64,000 bases of DNA from Pseudoalteromonas sp. OOF1S-7 (GTDB lineage: Bacteria; Pseudomonadota; Gammaproteobacteria; Enterobacterales; Alteromonadaceae), in the NCBI RefSeq assembly GCF_022347765.1, contig NZ_JAKRFZ010000003.1:372001-436000 (forward strand), read 5' to 3'. A program made the position numbers and the translations under genes. Of the stretch, positions 17,210 through 27,281 are shown in pieces (positions within the stretch are counted from its first letter, which is position 1; every line of letters starts with the position of its first letter). The notes under the pieces were generated by a model. It saw only the letters and a list, made by a program, of their open reading frames with translations, was not told the DNA's origin and ran no database searches.

Positions 17210-20200
17210 TCAGCGCACGACCTCCAGCTGATAGGGATATTGCCAGTAAATCACATGTTTATGAGGCCGGTACATGGATTCAAGATAACTCGGCGGCACC
17301 TGATAAACGCCGGGCACTTCGGCGCGCAGGACATAAGCAAACTGGTATTTGCGGGTGCTAAGCCCCAGTGCCGCCACAAAACGGTCATTGCGATATTCTG
17401 TGTGCTCTGTGGTTGCCAGCGTGACATGCTCGGGGAGCAATTGCGACACTGGAAAGCCTTGCATCAGCGCCGGGTTCTCCAGAACAAACCCGGCCGGAAT
17501 GCGTTCAATTAGCAGGGCATCTGGTACCGGCTCTTTGGTTTGGACATCCAGCACAACCACCACGCGTTCTCCAACTTCGAAGCGGGATTTATCCAGCGGT
17601 TGTCCGTTCAAGTCAAACAAGCGTCTGAGCATACGCTTGGTATCCAGCGTGTTGAATGGGCTAATTTCGTTGGCAATACTGGCGTCCAGTTTGAGGCGGC
17701 CTTTGGCCATCAGTTGCACATACACCGGCTCATCAGTTGGGTTTTTGATGGCCATCGATTGCGCAAGTGCATGGCTTATCACCTGCGGATGTTGCTGCTG
17801 CGCGCCATTGATCTCCAGTTGTACCGGACGGCTTGGGTTAGCCTGGCTCACCTCAACCGCGATGCGCAGTAGTGCGGCGCGCTCCTGGGTGCTCAGCCAG
17901 GTTTTAAGTGCCTGATCGGGCAACTTTTCGAGTAAGCTGGTTTGCAATGCACGGGATTGTGAGCGCAACGCGCGGTGTTTTGCCAGCCTGGCCAGTACCT
18001 GGGCAGACTGGGCATCATCACGCAGCGCCGAACCATAGTCGGCAAAATAGTCTTCGCTGCGGCTTGTCGTACTGGCTTGTCTGAGCAGCGCCGCAGCCTG
18101 TTGAGTTGCCCCCACATCGGCCAGTGCCGACGCCATATGGAGCAGGCTTAACCGCGACGGGTACTCGGTTATCCGCAGCGACTCCAGATCGCTGTAACTG
18201 ATCTGGCCACGCTGGCTGGCAAGATAAGCGGCAAAGCTTTTTGCCGCCGTTGCCTCATAGGCATCCTGACTGAGGTCATCGACTGTGTTATCGCGCGTGT
18301 ATCTGAGCATACGGTAGTGGGCGCGATTCAGCATACTTTGCGGTACAGTGCCCGGGAAGGCGGCATGTGCCTGGGTCAAAAACTCGGTGACATAGGCGCT
18401 TAGCCAGGGTTGCTCTGCACCCTGGCTATCCCACAGCGCAAAACCGCCACTGGGTTTTTGCATGGTCTTTAGTCGTTGTACTGCCTGGCTTACTAAGGTA
18501 CGCGGGTCGTCAAATTGTTGTGTCTCGCCGGGGCGCGCTTGCAGTGCCTGCTGCAACAAGCCGTCAAGTTGCGGGTGTTTGAGCAAAAACGGCCAGGCTT
18601 TACTGGTGGTTTGCTCCGCACAGCCATACGGATAGGCACGTAATGCGGTGGCATATTCTTTAACTGGTAATCTGGGCGTATGACTGGCATACAAAGTCCC
18701 CGCATCCGCTGCATCGACGTGTAACCCTTGCCAGAGCGCCGGTGTTAACTGATACGTTTGCCCGGGGGCGAGCATCATGCTGCTCGCCTGCACCAGCTGC
18801 GGCTCAATGGCTTTGACGGGCACCGACCAGCTGCGCGACTGTGTTATCTCTGTGCCTTGCAGCGCAATGTGGACGCTTGCGGTTTGCGACAAGGGGGAAT
18901 CTGCAACCATCAGGCGCATGGTCTGGCTCCAGTGCGCCTGGTCTTCCAGAGTCAGTGTAAAGGTACTGTCTTGCGTAAACTGCACGGGGCCAGTGGGCGT
19001 GAGTGTGACCGACAGCGCCTGCGCCTGACCGCTGACGTTATGCAAATCCAGCGTGACGGCGGTTTCGTCACCCGGGACCAAAAAGCGTGGCACGCTGAGC
19101 TCTGCGATAACAGGCGCGCTGACCGGGCGGGTAGCAACTTTATGGCCCACCTGAGTGGGGTTGAAAGCGGTCGCGACAATTTGTACTTCGCCATTATAAT
19201 CAGGCATGTCGACTGTAATACTGGCTTTACCGTCAATCAGCTGCACCGGTCGGGTCATCAGGATCACGGTTTTACTTTCGACCAGATTGTCATTGCGGTT
19301 ATCGCTGCGTGCATTGCTGTCACTGCCAAAGCGGGACTGTGCAAACGGATCGGGACGGTTATCATAACGACGTGAATATAAGTCGATCACATCGCCGCCA
19401 TAACGGCGCTGATTAAACAGGTAATGATGCGGGTCGACCGGGTAATAGCGGCTCAGATTGAGGATCCCTTTATCCACAACAGACAGGGTAACCCAGCTCT
19501 GATCTGCCTGCGCCTGGGCCACACCATCGGTCTGGATCTCGACCGTGAGTGGTTTGAGGGGCGCTATTTTATCTGGCAGGGTCAGGCTAAGTGCCAGCTC
19601 GCGGTCTTCGCGCGCCAGAGTGACCGGCACTATGCCAAAGTGGCGTTGCAAAGTGCTGGATTGACCACTGAGTAAGGTGGCACTGAGATACAGGTCATGA
19701 CGGGCCAGTGTTTTGTCTAAAGGCACACGCAGCGTGGTTTTCCCTTTGCGCACCGACTGGCTTTGTGTCCACAGCATTTTGTCGCTTTCCAGCGCCAGCT
19801 GTAGCTGACCATCTGCAGGAGCGTCCAGCTCGACGGCGAGCACCTCACCGGCCCGGTAACTGCTTTTATCAAGTACGATTGACAGGTGTTGAGGCTTGGC
19901 CTTGAGCTGCTGGTAACCGCGATACCAGCCGGCATAAAAGTCATAAACGGTTTTTATCTGGCTGCTGACATCTGTTACCGTCAGGCGGTAGTTCCCCCAG
20001 TCGACCGGGAAGCGCACGGTATGGGTGTTTTGGTTCACGCTCACGGTCTGTTTAGCTTCACTGCGCCACTGCGGCTGAGACTGGCGACGCCAGCCTATGC
20101 CTTCCTCGTAAAACCAGAAGTAACGGCCCTGATCGTAACTGAGCTCTACCTCCAGCTCACCACTTGTTAATTGCTGGCCATCCGGGCTCAGCAGGGCCAG

Positions 20201-21715
20201 TTCAAACTCAGCGTCGGTGGCGTATTTAAATTCCGTTTGTGCGGGCTTCACCGCGGGCAGCGCTCTGGGTTTCCAGCTGGTATAGCTAAGCTGACGTTGC
20301 ACGGCCGCGCCGCCGGACTCCAGCAAGCTTAAATTTACCTGGGTTTTTACCGGGCTTTTTAGCGTGTCGGCAGACACGGTTGGCAGGCTCAGCGCCAGTG
20401 TGCCCTGCTCAGACAATTGCTGATCAGGCAGTGTCTGAAAGCGGTTGCTCAGGTAAAAGTCTTCACCGACAAAAAATGCGGCGTAGGGACCGGGATAATG
20501 TCGCACGCTATGGTGGACCAGGCTTGCCTTTAAGGTGTTGCCAGCCGCCGGGCTGCCAAACAGGTAACGCCCTTGTACCGACAAGGGCATGGAGGTGCCC
20601 GCAGCGACAAAAGGCTGTTGTCCGCTGAAGGTTAAGTCCATGCGCTCAGGCACAAATTCTTCCAGCTGAAATTCAAAGTGGCCGATTGCAGACTGGGCGG
20701 TCGGGTCGAGCATCACCGCGACTTTGTAGCGCCCGGTTGGCCAGCTGCTGCCGGTATGCAGGCGTTTGCTATAAAAGCCGCCGACACTTGGGGTTAGCTG
20801 CTCGCGAAGTATCTCCTCCTGTAAGGGATTGGTGACGGTCAGCGTAACGGGTTGATCTTCAATCGCGACGCCATCGGCATCGCGTAACAGCAGGTTCAGG
20901 GGCAAGGTTTCGCCCGGTTTGACCAAATCCCGGTTACTGTAAATGTAGACTTCTCGCTCCTGATAGGGGCGGCCGCCAATGGGGTGATCCGACAGATCCA
21001 GTGGCACTTCTTTAATCGGCAGCAGCGCCAGCTCTGCCTCATCCTGCTCGCCGTACTGAGCGACAATGATGTCGTCGCGCTTCAGGGTGATATCAAAATG
21101 CACCGCGCCTTGTTTATCGGTTTTGGCTTCGCGCAGTAATTCATGCTTACGGTAGGCTTTGACCTTAGCACCTGTGACGGGCAAGCCGTCAGACAAGCGA
21201 TTTACCTGGAAACTGGCATGTTGCTTAAACACCTTTGCCTGGATGCCCAAGTCGGTCAGCAAGAGGTGTTTTGCCTGCAAATCGTCAAACATGCCCGGCG
21301 CTTTCAGGACGATGATGTACCAACCGCTTGGCAGCGATTTCGGGATAGGTAAGCGGGCCGATTGGATGCCTGTTTTAGACGCGGACGGCAGGGTAAAACG
21401 GTCGGCAAAGACACTGTCGTAGGTGTATTGCAGTCTGTCCAGTGAACTGGGATAGAGCTTGTCCGTCAGGTAATAGCGACTGAGAAAATCATGGGGGCTA
21501 TTGAGGCGCAGTAACTCTACATCCACCGCATCAATGTGTTCATAGGTGATAGGAATGGACTGACTGGCACCCTTTGCCACCAGCGGCCCCGAGCCAACAA
21601 TGGCCAGTTTCGGTTGCTGCATCACTTTGGCCTGAGCCTGAATAATCGCTTGCAGCATAAGCGCAAAAAACAACACAAACAGGGTAATGGGGTGAAAGGG
21701 GATCTTGCCCGACAT
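17210..21715 (-). CDS. Bacterial alpha-2-macroglobulin family protein (YfhM-like) with thioester motif
   Basis: This 1501-residue secreted protein has an N-terminal hydrophobic signal (residues 10-29). A long series of macroglobulin (MG) beta domains follows, and the thioester domain begins around residue 1000. The motif YGCAEQ (Cys about 1031) matches the CxEQ thioester of protease-trapping alpha-2-macroglobulins, which snare and covalently bind attacking proteases. Unlike E. coli YfhM, no lipobox Cys is visible after the signal, so it may be soluble in the periplasm rather than lipid-anchored. Co-transcription with pbpC fits the model that it guards the periplasm while PBP1C repairs the wall. 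Confidence 0.93.
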   Translation of the reverse strand: MSGKIPFHPITLFVLFFALMLQAIIQAQAKVMQQPKLAIVGSGPLVAKGASQSIPITYEHIDAVDVELLRLNSPHDFLSRYYLTDKLYPSSLDRLQYTYDSVFADRFTLPSASKTGIQSARLPIPKSLPSGWYIIVLKAPGMFDDLQAKHLLLTDLGIQAKVFKQHASFQVNRLSDGLPVTGAKVKAYRKHELLREAKTDKQGAVHFDITLKRDDIIVAQYGEQDEAELALLPIKEVPLDLSDHPIGGRPYQEREVYIYSNRDLVKPGETLPLNLLLRDADGVAIEDQPVTLTVTNPLQEEILREQLTPSVGGFYSKRLHTGSSWPTGRYKVAVMLDPTAQSAIGHFEFQLEEFVPERMDLTFSGQQPFVAAGTSMPLSVQGRYLFGSPAAGNTLKASLVHHSVRHYPGPYAAFFVGEDFYLSNRFQTLPDQQLSEQGTLALSLPTVSADTLKSPVKTQVNLSLLESGGAAVQRQLSYTSWKPRALPAVKPAQTEFKYATDAEFELALLSPDGQQLTSGELEVELSYDQGRYFWFYEEGIGWRRQSQPQWRSEAKQTVSVNQNTHTVRFPVDWGNYRLTVTDVSSQIKTVYDFYAGWYRGYQQLKAKPQHLSIVLDKSSYRAGEVLAVELDAPADGQLQLALESDKMLWTQSQSVRKGKTTLRVPLDKTLARHDLYLSATLLSGQSSTLQRHFGIVPVTLAREDRELALSLTLPDKIAPLKPLTVEIQTDGVAQAQADQSWVTLSVVDKGILNLSRYYPVDPHHYLFNQRRYGGDVIDLYSRRYDNRPDPFAQSRFGSDSNARSDNRNDNLVESKTVILMTRPVQLIDGKASITVDMPDYNGEVQIVATAFNPTQVGHKVATRPVSAPVIAELSVPRFLVPGDETAVTLDLHNVSGQAQALSVTLTPTGPVQFTQDSTFTLTLEDQAHWSQTMRLMVADSPLSQTASVHIALQGTEITQSRSWSVPVKAIEPQLVQASSMMLAPGQTYQLTPALWQGLHVDAADAGTLYASHTPRLPVKEYATALRAYPYGCAEQTTSKAWPFLLKHPQLDGLLQQALQARPGETQQFDDPRTLVSQAVQRLKTMQKPSGGFALWDSQGAEQPWLSAYVTEFLTQAHAAFPGTVPQSMLNRAHYRMLRYTRDNTVDDLSQDAYEATAAKSFAAYLASQRGQISYSDLESLRITEYPSRLSLLHMASALADVGATQQAAALLRQASTTSRSEDYFADYGSALRDDAQSAQVLARLAKHRALRSQSRALQTSLLEKLPDQALKTWLSTQERAALLRIAVEVSQANPSRPVQLEINGAQQQHPQVISHALAQSMAIKNPTDEPVYVQLMAKGRLKLDASIANEISPFNTLDTKRMLRRLFDLNGQPLDKSRFEVGERVVVVLDVQTKEPVPDALLIERIPAGFVLENPALMQGFPVSQLLPEHVTLATTEHTEYRNDRFVAALGLSTRKYQFAYVLRAEVPGVYQVPPSYLESMYRPHKHVIYWQYPYQLEVVR

Positions 21716-21949
21716 GTTAAAGCTCCTTCGACCTGCACGTGGTGCAGCTGGGTTGTGGGTATTTCCTTGGGCGCCATTGCTGCCATCGCCAGTAATGGCA
21801 TCGCACTATCATATCATACATTTGGGTTGCTATCCGAAGGCCAATACTGCGATAAAATAGTGTAGTACATGAGCGTGAATCGTAGGTGAAGCGTCAGCCA
21901 TTGCCCCACTGGATGTTCTGCGGGTAAAATGGCGGATTGGTTTGGCTTA
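21716..21949. other. Intergenic region between the macroglobulin gene and the repeat element
   Basis: No gene is seen. This stretch must hold the promoter of the macroglobulin-pbpC operon on the minus strand. A short inverted repeat CTGCACGTGGTGCAG lies near 21731-21745, close to the macroglobulin start, and could be a regulator site. Confidence 0.35.
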
Positions 21950-22111
21950 ATACCAATTTCACTTAATACCTGTTCAATTTGAAGGAGCAAATATGACGCT
22001 AACGGCGTTAAAAATTTCTTATTTAGAATAACTAAATAGCAAAATTTTTGCCTTGTTATCGACCATATTTTCTCGCCTCAAAATAGAACACTTAATTAAG
22101 CAAATTGGTAT
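21950..22111 (-). repeat. Repeat element copy 1 (~162 bp, ATACCAATT/AATTGGTAT ends)
   Basis: The element is bounded by ATACCAATTT and AAATTGGTAT. Its reverse complement matches the copy at 60173-60333 nearly throughout (shared blocks include TTTTGAGGCGAGAAAATA, GGCAAAAATTTTGCTATTTAG, TTTTTAACGCCGTTAGCGTCAT minus ends). No coding capacity is visible. It looks like a non-autonomous miniature element. It ends only 36 bp before the manC start codon, so any manC promoter close to the gene lies inside it. Confidence 0.8.
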
Positions 22112-22147
22112 AACAGGGGCACGAAAGGTGTCAGGGGCAGAGTAAAA

Positions 22148-23584
22148 ATGATATTACCGGTTATTTTGTGTGGTGGATCCGGAACCCGATTGTGGCCCAT
22201 GTCGCGTGAATGTTACCCCAAACAGTTTTTACAGCTGGGATCCGAATATACCCTGCTGCAGGAAACACTACTGCGGCTGGAACCAGACAGTCATCAGCCT
22301 GCGCTATTGATCTGTAACGAGGCGCACCGGTTTATTTGTGCGGAGCAAATGCGCACCATCGGCTATCAGGCTGGTGGGATCATACTTGAACCTGAGGGGC
22401 GCAACACCGCACCCGCAATAGCACTGGCAGCACTCCAGGCGCGCAAAAATGGCGAAGATCCGATTTTGCTGGTACTGGCGTCTGATCACTTTATTGGCGA
22501 TGTTACGGCATTTCGACACAGTATTAAACAGGGACTGGCGCTGGCGAACAGGGGTAATCTGGTGACCTTTGGTATCACCCCTGACTGCGCACACACAGGC
22601 TACGGATACATACAGTGCGGCTCACCGATTGGGCATGACCCGGGACATACTCTGGGCGCCGAGGTGGCGGCGTTTATTGAAAAGCCTGATGCCGAGGTCG
22701 CCGAGCGTTACCTGGCGGCAGGCAATTACCTCTGGAACAGCGGCTTATTTTTATTTAAAGCCAGTGATTATCTTAACGAGCTGGCCAAGTACCGGCCCGA
22801 TATTGTGCAAGCCTGTGAACAGGCGATGGCCGCACCGCAGCCGGATCTGGATTTTATTCGCGTCAATCGGGAGGCCTTCCTGGCTGCGCCGTCTGAGTCA
22901 ATCGATTATGCCGTGATGGAACATACCCGGCATGCCGCCGTGGTGCCGATGAATGCGAACTGGAATGACATTGGCAGTTTTGAGGCCCTGTGGCAGACTC
23001 TGGACAAAGACACCCACAATAACGCCCACATAGGAAATGTCACAGCGCTCAATACACGGGATAACTTAGTGCTGGCGCAGGAGCGGCTGGTGGCAACGGT
23101 CGGCGTGCAGGATCTGGTGGTAGTAGATACCAAAGATGCGCTGCTGGTGGCCCATCGCAGTCAGAGCCAGACGATTAAAACGCTGGTGGATGAGCTGAAA
23201 AGCCGTGCGCTGAGTGAGGTGACTGAGCATCGGGAAGTGTATCGGCCCTGGGGTAAGTATGACATTGTTGATCGGGGCGAGCGGTTTTTGGTCAAGCGGA
23301 TCACTGTGCGGCCCGGACACAGTTTATCGCGTCAGCTGCATTATCATCGGGCTGAGCACTGGGTGGTGGTGTCTGGTACGGCACACATTGAAATTGGCGA
23401 CGAGCGTCGTTTACTGAGTGAAGATCAGTCGGTGTTCATCCCCGCAACGGTGGTACACCGACTCAGCAATCCGGGCAAAGTCGATTTACAGCTGATAGAA
23501 GTACAGTCGGGCAGCTATCTGGGTGAGGATGACATAATCCGCTTTGAGGATGATTATACCCGGGGGACGCATGACGTCCGCTAA
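22148..23584 (+). CDS. manC: Mannose-1-phosphate guanylyltransferase / mannose-6-phosphate isomerase
   Basis: The product is 478 residues and bifunctional. The N-terminal nucleotidyltransferase has the GDP-mannose pyrophosphorylase signature GGSGTRLWPMSRECYPKQF at the start, and FIEKPD near residue 178. The C-terminal cupin domain (type II isomerase) has YRPWGKYD, QLHYHRAEHW and the PGHSLSRQ loop. It converts mannose-1-P plus GTP to GDP-mannose, and isomerises fructose-6-P to mannose-6-P. The RBS AGGGGCAGAG precedes the ATG. It overlaps manB downstream by 14 bp, so the two are coupled. GDP-mannose feeds capsule, exopolysaccharide or LPS synthesis, whose genes are not in this window. Confidence 0.94.
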   Translation: MILPVILCGGSGTRLWPMSRECYPKQFLQLGSEYTLLQETLLRLEPDSHQPALLICNEAHRFICAEQMRTIGYQAGGIILEPEGRNTAPAIALAALQARKNGEDPILLVLASDHFIGDVTAFRHSIKQGLALANRGNLVTFGITPDCAHTGYGYIQCGSPIGHDPGHTLGAEVAAFIEKPDAEVAERYLAAGNYLWNSGLFLFKASDYLNELAKYRPDIVQACEQAMAAPQPDLDFIRVNREAFLAAPSESIDYAVMEHTRHAAVVPMNANWNDIGSFEALWQTLDKDTHNNAHIGNVTALNTRDNLVLAQERLVATVGVQDLVVVDTKDALLVAHRSQSQTIKTLVDELKSRALSEVTEHREVYRPWGKYDIVDRGERFLVKRITVRPGHSLSRQLHYHRAEHWVVVSGTAHIEIGDERRLLSEDQSVFIPATVVHRLSNPGKVDLQLIEVQSGSYLGEDDIIRFEDDYTRGTHDVR

Positions 23585-25022
23585 TTGTGCGCAGTTGATT
23601 GCTCAAAGTGGTATTCAGTTTGGCACCAGTGGTGCCAGAGGACTAAATAGCCAGTTTAGCGCCGAAGTATGTCAGGCTTTTATGCTCGCAATGACCGGGC
23701 AACTGCAAGCGCGCTACGGATTCGGTGAAGTGGTGTTAGGCATGGACAATCGCCCCTCCAGCCCCCAGATTGCACAATATTGTGTCAGTGCGTTAAGTGC
23801 ACTGGGCATCAAAGTGCACTTTGCCGGGGTGTTACCAACGCCCGCACTGGCCCTGTACGCGCAGCGACATGGGATGGCTGCGGTGATGGTGACCGGCAGT
23901 CACATCCCCCATGATCGCAACGGACTCAAGTTTTATCACCCCCAGGGTGAAATAGACAAAACCGATGAAGCGGCCATACTGGCTGCCCACGCTGTCCCGC
24001 AATCGTTTGAGATACAACCACTGCCCACGCCCGACGACACTATCCGCTTACCTTATGTGGCGCGTATGCTGGATGCGTTCCCGGCTGATTTGTGTGCGGG
24101 GCTGACCATAGGCGTGTATCAGCACACCAGTGCCGGGCGCGATATATATGTCTCAGTGTTACAAGCACTGGGTGCTCAGGTCCAGTGTCTGGGGCGCAGC
24201 GATACGTTTGTCCCGGTTGATACAGAGGCGCTCAGCGAGCAGGACAAAGTACAGGCCCGGCACTGGTGCGCGGAGCATCAGTTGGATCTGCTCTTTAGCA
24301 CCGATGGCGACGGAGACCGACCTATGATAGCGGATCACTCGGGACGCTGGCTCAGAGGGGATATTCTGGGTTTGCTGTGCGCCAAAGCTTTGGGCATTGA
24401 GGCGCTGAGTGTGCCACTGAACTGTAATTCTTCACTGGAACACTGTGGTGAGTTTAAGGCGGTGCAGCGCACACGGATAGGGTCGCCCTATGTCATTGAG
24501 CAACTCTCTACACTGACAGAGCAATACCGCGCGGTCGCCGGATTTGAAGCCAATGGCGGCTTTTTACTGGGCTCAGACATCAGTATCCATGGCAAAGTCA
24601 TTGAACGTCTGCCGACCCGGGATGCATTACTGCCACTGCTGGCCATTCTGTCACTGCTCAAACAGTGCGATATTACGCTGGCTCAGCTGTGCTGCCAATA
24701 TGAACGGTGTTTTACCGCCAGTGATCGCTTACAGGGGGTGGAAAAAGCCAGTTCAGCAGGGCTTCTGTTGGCATTGTCTGAGCAGCCGCAGTGGCTGGCT
24801 GAAGTGGTATCGTGCAACGCTGTGCCCCGGGTTCTGAGCACGCTGGACGGAGTGCGCTTTGCGCTGGACGCAGAGCGCATCGTACATTTGCGGCAATCGG
24901 GCAATGCGCCTGAGCTGCGCTGTTATGCCGAGGCATCCTCGCAGCAGCAGGCGGAAGAACTGGTCAGTACAATGCTAGGTGCGCTGGCGCAGCGTTTGTC
25001 TATGCCTTTACCAGGCAGTTAA
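23571..25022 (+). CDS. manB: Phosphomannomutase
   Basis: ATG at 23571 is chosen; it overlaps the manC stop by 14 bp, and upstream in-frame starts lie deeper inside manC. The product is 483 residues with the four-domain layout of the phosphohexomutase family. It has FGTSGARG at the N-terminus, the active-serine loop TGSHIPHDRNGLKF (a variant of the usual TASHNP), the Mg2+-binding DGDGDR and a C-terminal phosphate-binding region. It interconverts mannose-6-P and mannose-1-P and supplies ManC. Its 3' end overlaps the convergent AraC-type gene by 23 bp. Confidence 0.92.
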   Translation: MTSANCAQLIAQSGIQFGTSGARGLNSQFSAEVCQAFMLAMTGQLQARYGFGEVVLGMDNRPSSPQIAQYCVSALSALGIKVHFAGVLPTPALALYAQRHGMAAVMVTGSHIPHDRNGLKFYHPQGEIDKTDEAAILAAHAVPQSFEIQPLPTPDDTIRLPYVARMLDAFPADLCAGLTIGVYQHTSAGRDIYVSVLQALGAQVQCLGRSDTFVPVDTEALSEQDKVQARHWCAEHQLDLLFSTDGDGDRPMIADHSGRWLRGDILGLLCAKALGIEALSVPLNCNSSLEHCGEFKAVQRTRIGSPYVIEQLSTLTEQYRAVAGFEANGGFLLGSDISIHGKVIERLPTRDALLPLLAILSLLKQCDITLAQLCCQYERCFTASDRLQGVEKASSAGLLLALSEQPQWLAEVVSCNAVPRVLSTLDGVRFALDAERIVHLRQSGNAPELRCYAEASSQQQAEELVSTMLGALAQRLSMPLPGS

Positions 25023-25875
25023 TTCGAGTCAGCAAGTCTTGTGGCGCTGTGTCCCGGGTATCATTCAGATATTCCTCAAACGGCGGAAAGTCGACCAGTT
25101 CCAGGCCGCTTTGCGGCAACCATTGGCCAAACAACCAGTTATAGGGTTGTTCCAGTTCGCTGTAATCGCCCTTAAAGGTCAGTGAGATCAGCTTACCTGG
25201 CGGAATGGTGACGGTTTCAAAGGTGTCCTGGTCGAATTCAGTGCCAGGTGTTAGCGTAATACATGCCATGGCTCTGAGGTTGGTTTGTTCCACCGTTTGC
25301 GGATCATCGTAATAAATGCCAAAGTAGCGGGTTTGCTCATTGATAAGCCCCACACTGCCTGCCATCATCCCAAGTTTTTCAAAGGTTTTGCCGATCTGCA
25401 TATAATCGCCCTGATGGGCAAGGCCAATCAGTGTCAGTGCGTTTTGTTGCGTTTGTTCTACCTGATACATAATGTTGTACTCCTGTGGTTGAGCCGGATA
25501 AAACGCAGCGCTTTGCAGCGACTCGCCTTGTTGTTGCTGGCGAAATTGATTGGGCGTCATACCATAGTGACGGCTGAATGCCCGGTTAAAGGCTTCAACA
25601 CTGCCATAGTTTACCCGCCTGGCTATCTGCTGCTGCGTCAGCGTGCTGCGAACTAAGTAAGATGCCGCCTTTAACAAACGCATCCGCCTGACTGTGGCGT
25701 TAACCGTTTCACCCATAAACTCACGAAAAATACGGTGGAAGTGGTAGCAAGACATACAGGCCACATCGGCCAGCGTGTTCACATCCAGATCCTGGTCAAC
25801 ATGGTCATACATATAGTCAATCACCCGCAGCAGGCGCTGCTGATAGTGGTTGAGTGTGGTAGCACGTGTTGTCAT
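25000..25875 (-). CDS. AraC-family regulator with C-terminal GyrI-like effector domain
   Basis: This 291-residue protein has the AraC double helix-turn-helix at the N-terminus (residues ~10-110, with CYHFHRIFREF and GMTPNQFRQ). The remainder is a GyrI/BmrR-like small-molecule-binding domain (GLAHQGDYMQIG through IPPGKLISLTFKGDY). This is the Rob/SoxS-with-GyrI layout of regulators that sense drugs or hydrophobic ligands. It is a single gene, convergent with manB and overlapping it by 23 bp. Its targets are unknown. Confidence 0.88.
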   Translation of the reverse strand: MTTRATTLNHYQQRLLRVIDYMYDHVDQDLDVNTLADVACMSCYHFHRIFREFMGETVNATVRRMRLLKAASYLVRSTLTQQQIARRVNYGSVEAFNRAFSRHYGMTPNQFRQQQQGESLQSAAFYPAQPQEYNIMYQVEQTQQNALTLIGLAHQGDYMQIGKTFEKLGMMAGSVGLINEQTRYFGIYYDDPQTVEQTNLRAMACITLTPGTEFDQDTFETVTIPPGKLISLTFKGDYSELEQPYNWLFGQWLPQSGLELVDFPPFEEYLNDTRDTAPQDLLTRINCLVKA

Positions 25876-26019
25876 GTTGTTTTTCTCGCTTTGGTTTATA
25901 AGTCAGTCTAGCACCCGCCGGTGCAGATTGGCGTTGTTGGCGACGAAACTGAGCTTATGTCAGGGTGGATTGATAATGTTTGCGCACTTGCAACGCGCTA
26001 TAAAGCGTAGCTCCAGTCA

Positions 26020-27084
26020 TTAAGCTTGATGAGTCATCTGCCCGGGTTGGGCATGGTTTTTGGCGCGTCGTGTCAGCCAGCGCGTCACGGGTTTTTCAAC
26101 CCCATAGTGGAGCAGTCCGGCGAGCACTATCATTCCGAGTGTGGTGAGTATGACCAGAATGGCAATATTGTGTTCGGTACCAAAACGGTTAAACAGCATG
26201 TAACCCAGGTGCTGATGAAGCAGATATAAGGGGTAGGTTAATACACCCAGATAATACCAGGCACGGAACCTGAATGGGTGTCGCCTGACCTGGCTGGTCA
26301 GACACAACAGCGCAAAGAACAGGCCATTAATAAAGGCAATGGTGAGTCTATCGAAGGGGACATTGAACCAGCTTTGCATCAGTGCGCCGAACAGCATGGA
26401 TTGCGTCAGCATATATGCCAGCGATAACAGCAGCAACCCGACACCCTGCCATTCTAATCCGTCACGACGCACTAGATAAAACACACAACCGCAGGCAAAG
26501 TAGCCACTCCAGTGCGGAAACATCGCCACAAACATATTGATATTGCTGCTCCAGGGTAAAAACAGCGCAAGTATACTGACCGTCAGGACCAGCGCCAGTA
26601 TGGCTTTAAGATAGGGCATAAGCCTGCATGCAACAAGCAAGACCATACAGAAGTAAAACTTGAGTTCGATATACAGTGTCCAGTAGGCGCTATCCAGCGA
26701 TGTAACGGAAAAAGCTTCCTGTACCATGGTCAGATTTGTCAGGTACTGGCCAAGTGTGACGGTAAATACCTCTCCACCCCAGAGCAAAGTGGCCAGTGCA
26801 GTCACTGTTAGCGCTGCCCAGTAGGCAGGATAAAGCCGAATAAATCGCGCGCTTAAAAATGCGCTAAGTGTGCGTCCTTGCAGACTCATTAGGATCACAA
26901 AACCACTGATAACAAAGAAAAAGTTAATGCCCATGTAGGCATAGCGGGTGACTTCACGGACCGCCTCAAAGTCGGCAATCGGGGCAAACCCTTCCATATG
27001 GCCTGTATAGGTGTAATGAAAAATCACCACCCCCAGTGCACAGATAAAACGCAGCAGGTCCAGTTCATATACGCGTTGTGTCAT
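26020..27084 (-). CDS. Acyltransferase family 3 membrane protein
   Basis: ATG at 27084 has AAGGAG eight bases upstream and starts right before the conserved ELDLLRFICALGVVIFHY. A longer frame back to 27342 lacks such features. The product is 354 residues with about ten transmembrane helices, the layout of acyltransferase-3 (OafA/NodX-like) proteins. These transfer acetyl or other acyl groups to extracytoplasmic sugars. The catalytic His of the family is in RFICALGVVIFHY. It may O-acylate a surface polysaccharide made with the nearby GDP-mannose genes, but that link is inference. Confidence 0.87.
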   Translation of the reverse strand: MTQRVYELDLLRFICALGVVIFHYTYTGHMEGFAPIADFEAVREVTRYAYMGINFFFVISGFVILMSLQGRTLSAFLSARFIRLYPAYWAALTVTALATLLWGGEVFTVTLGQYLTNLTMVQEAFSVTSLDSAYWTLYIELKFYFCMVLLVACRLMPYLKAILALVLTVSILALFLPWSSNINMFVAMFPHWSGYFACGCVFYLVRRDGLEWQGVGLLLLSLAYMLTQSMLFGALMQSWFNVPFDRLTIAFINGLFFALLCLTSQVRRHPFRFRAWYYLGVLTYPLYLLHQHLGYMLFNRFGTEHNIAILVILTTLGMIVLAGLLHYGVEKPVTRWLTRRAKNHAQPGQMTHQA

Positions 27085-27281
27085 AACTGCACTCCTTATT
27101 ATTTTTATCGTGGCAGCTATGATGAAAGAGAGGTGGGCGGGTTGTCTATAAATTAGCCACAAATGCGCATGAAACATTTTCATACTTTTGAGAGGTAGTC
27201 GGTATGTAGACAGATACATGGAGCGCGAACGGACGCCAATGCGTGTGGCTATGAATTCACAGAAATAGGGTGTCCAGGACG

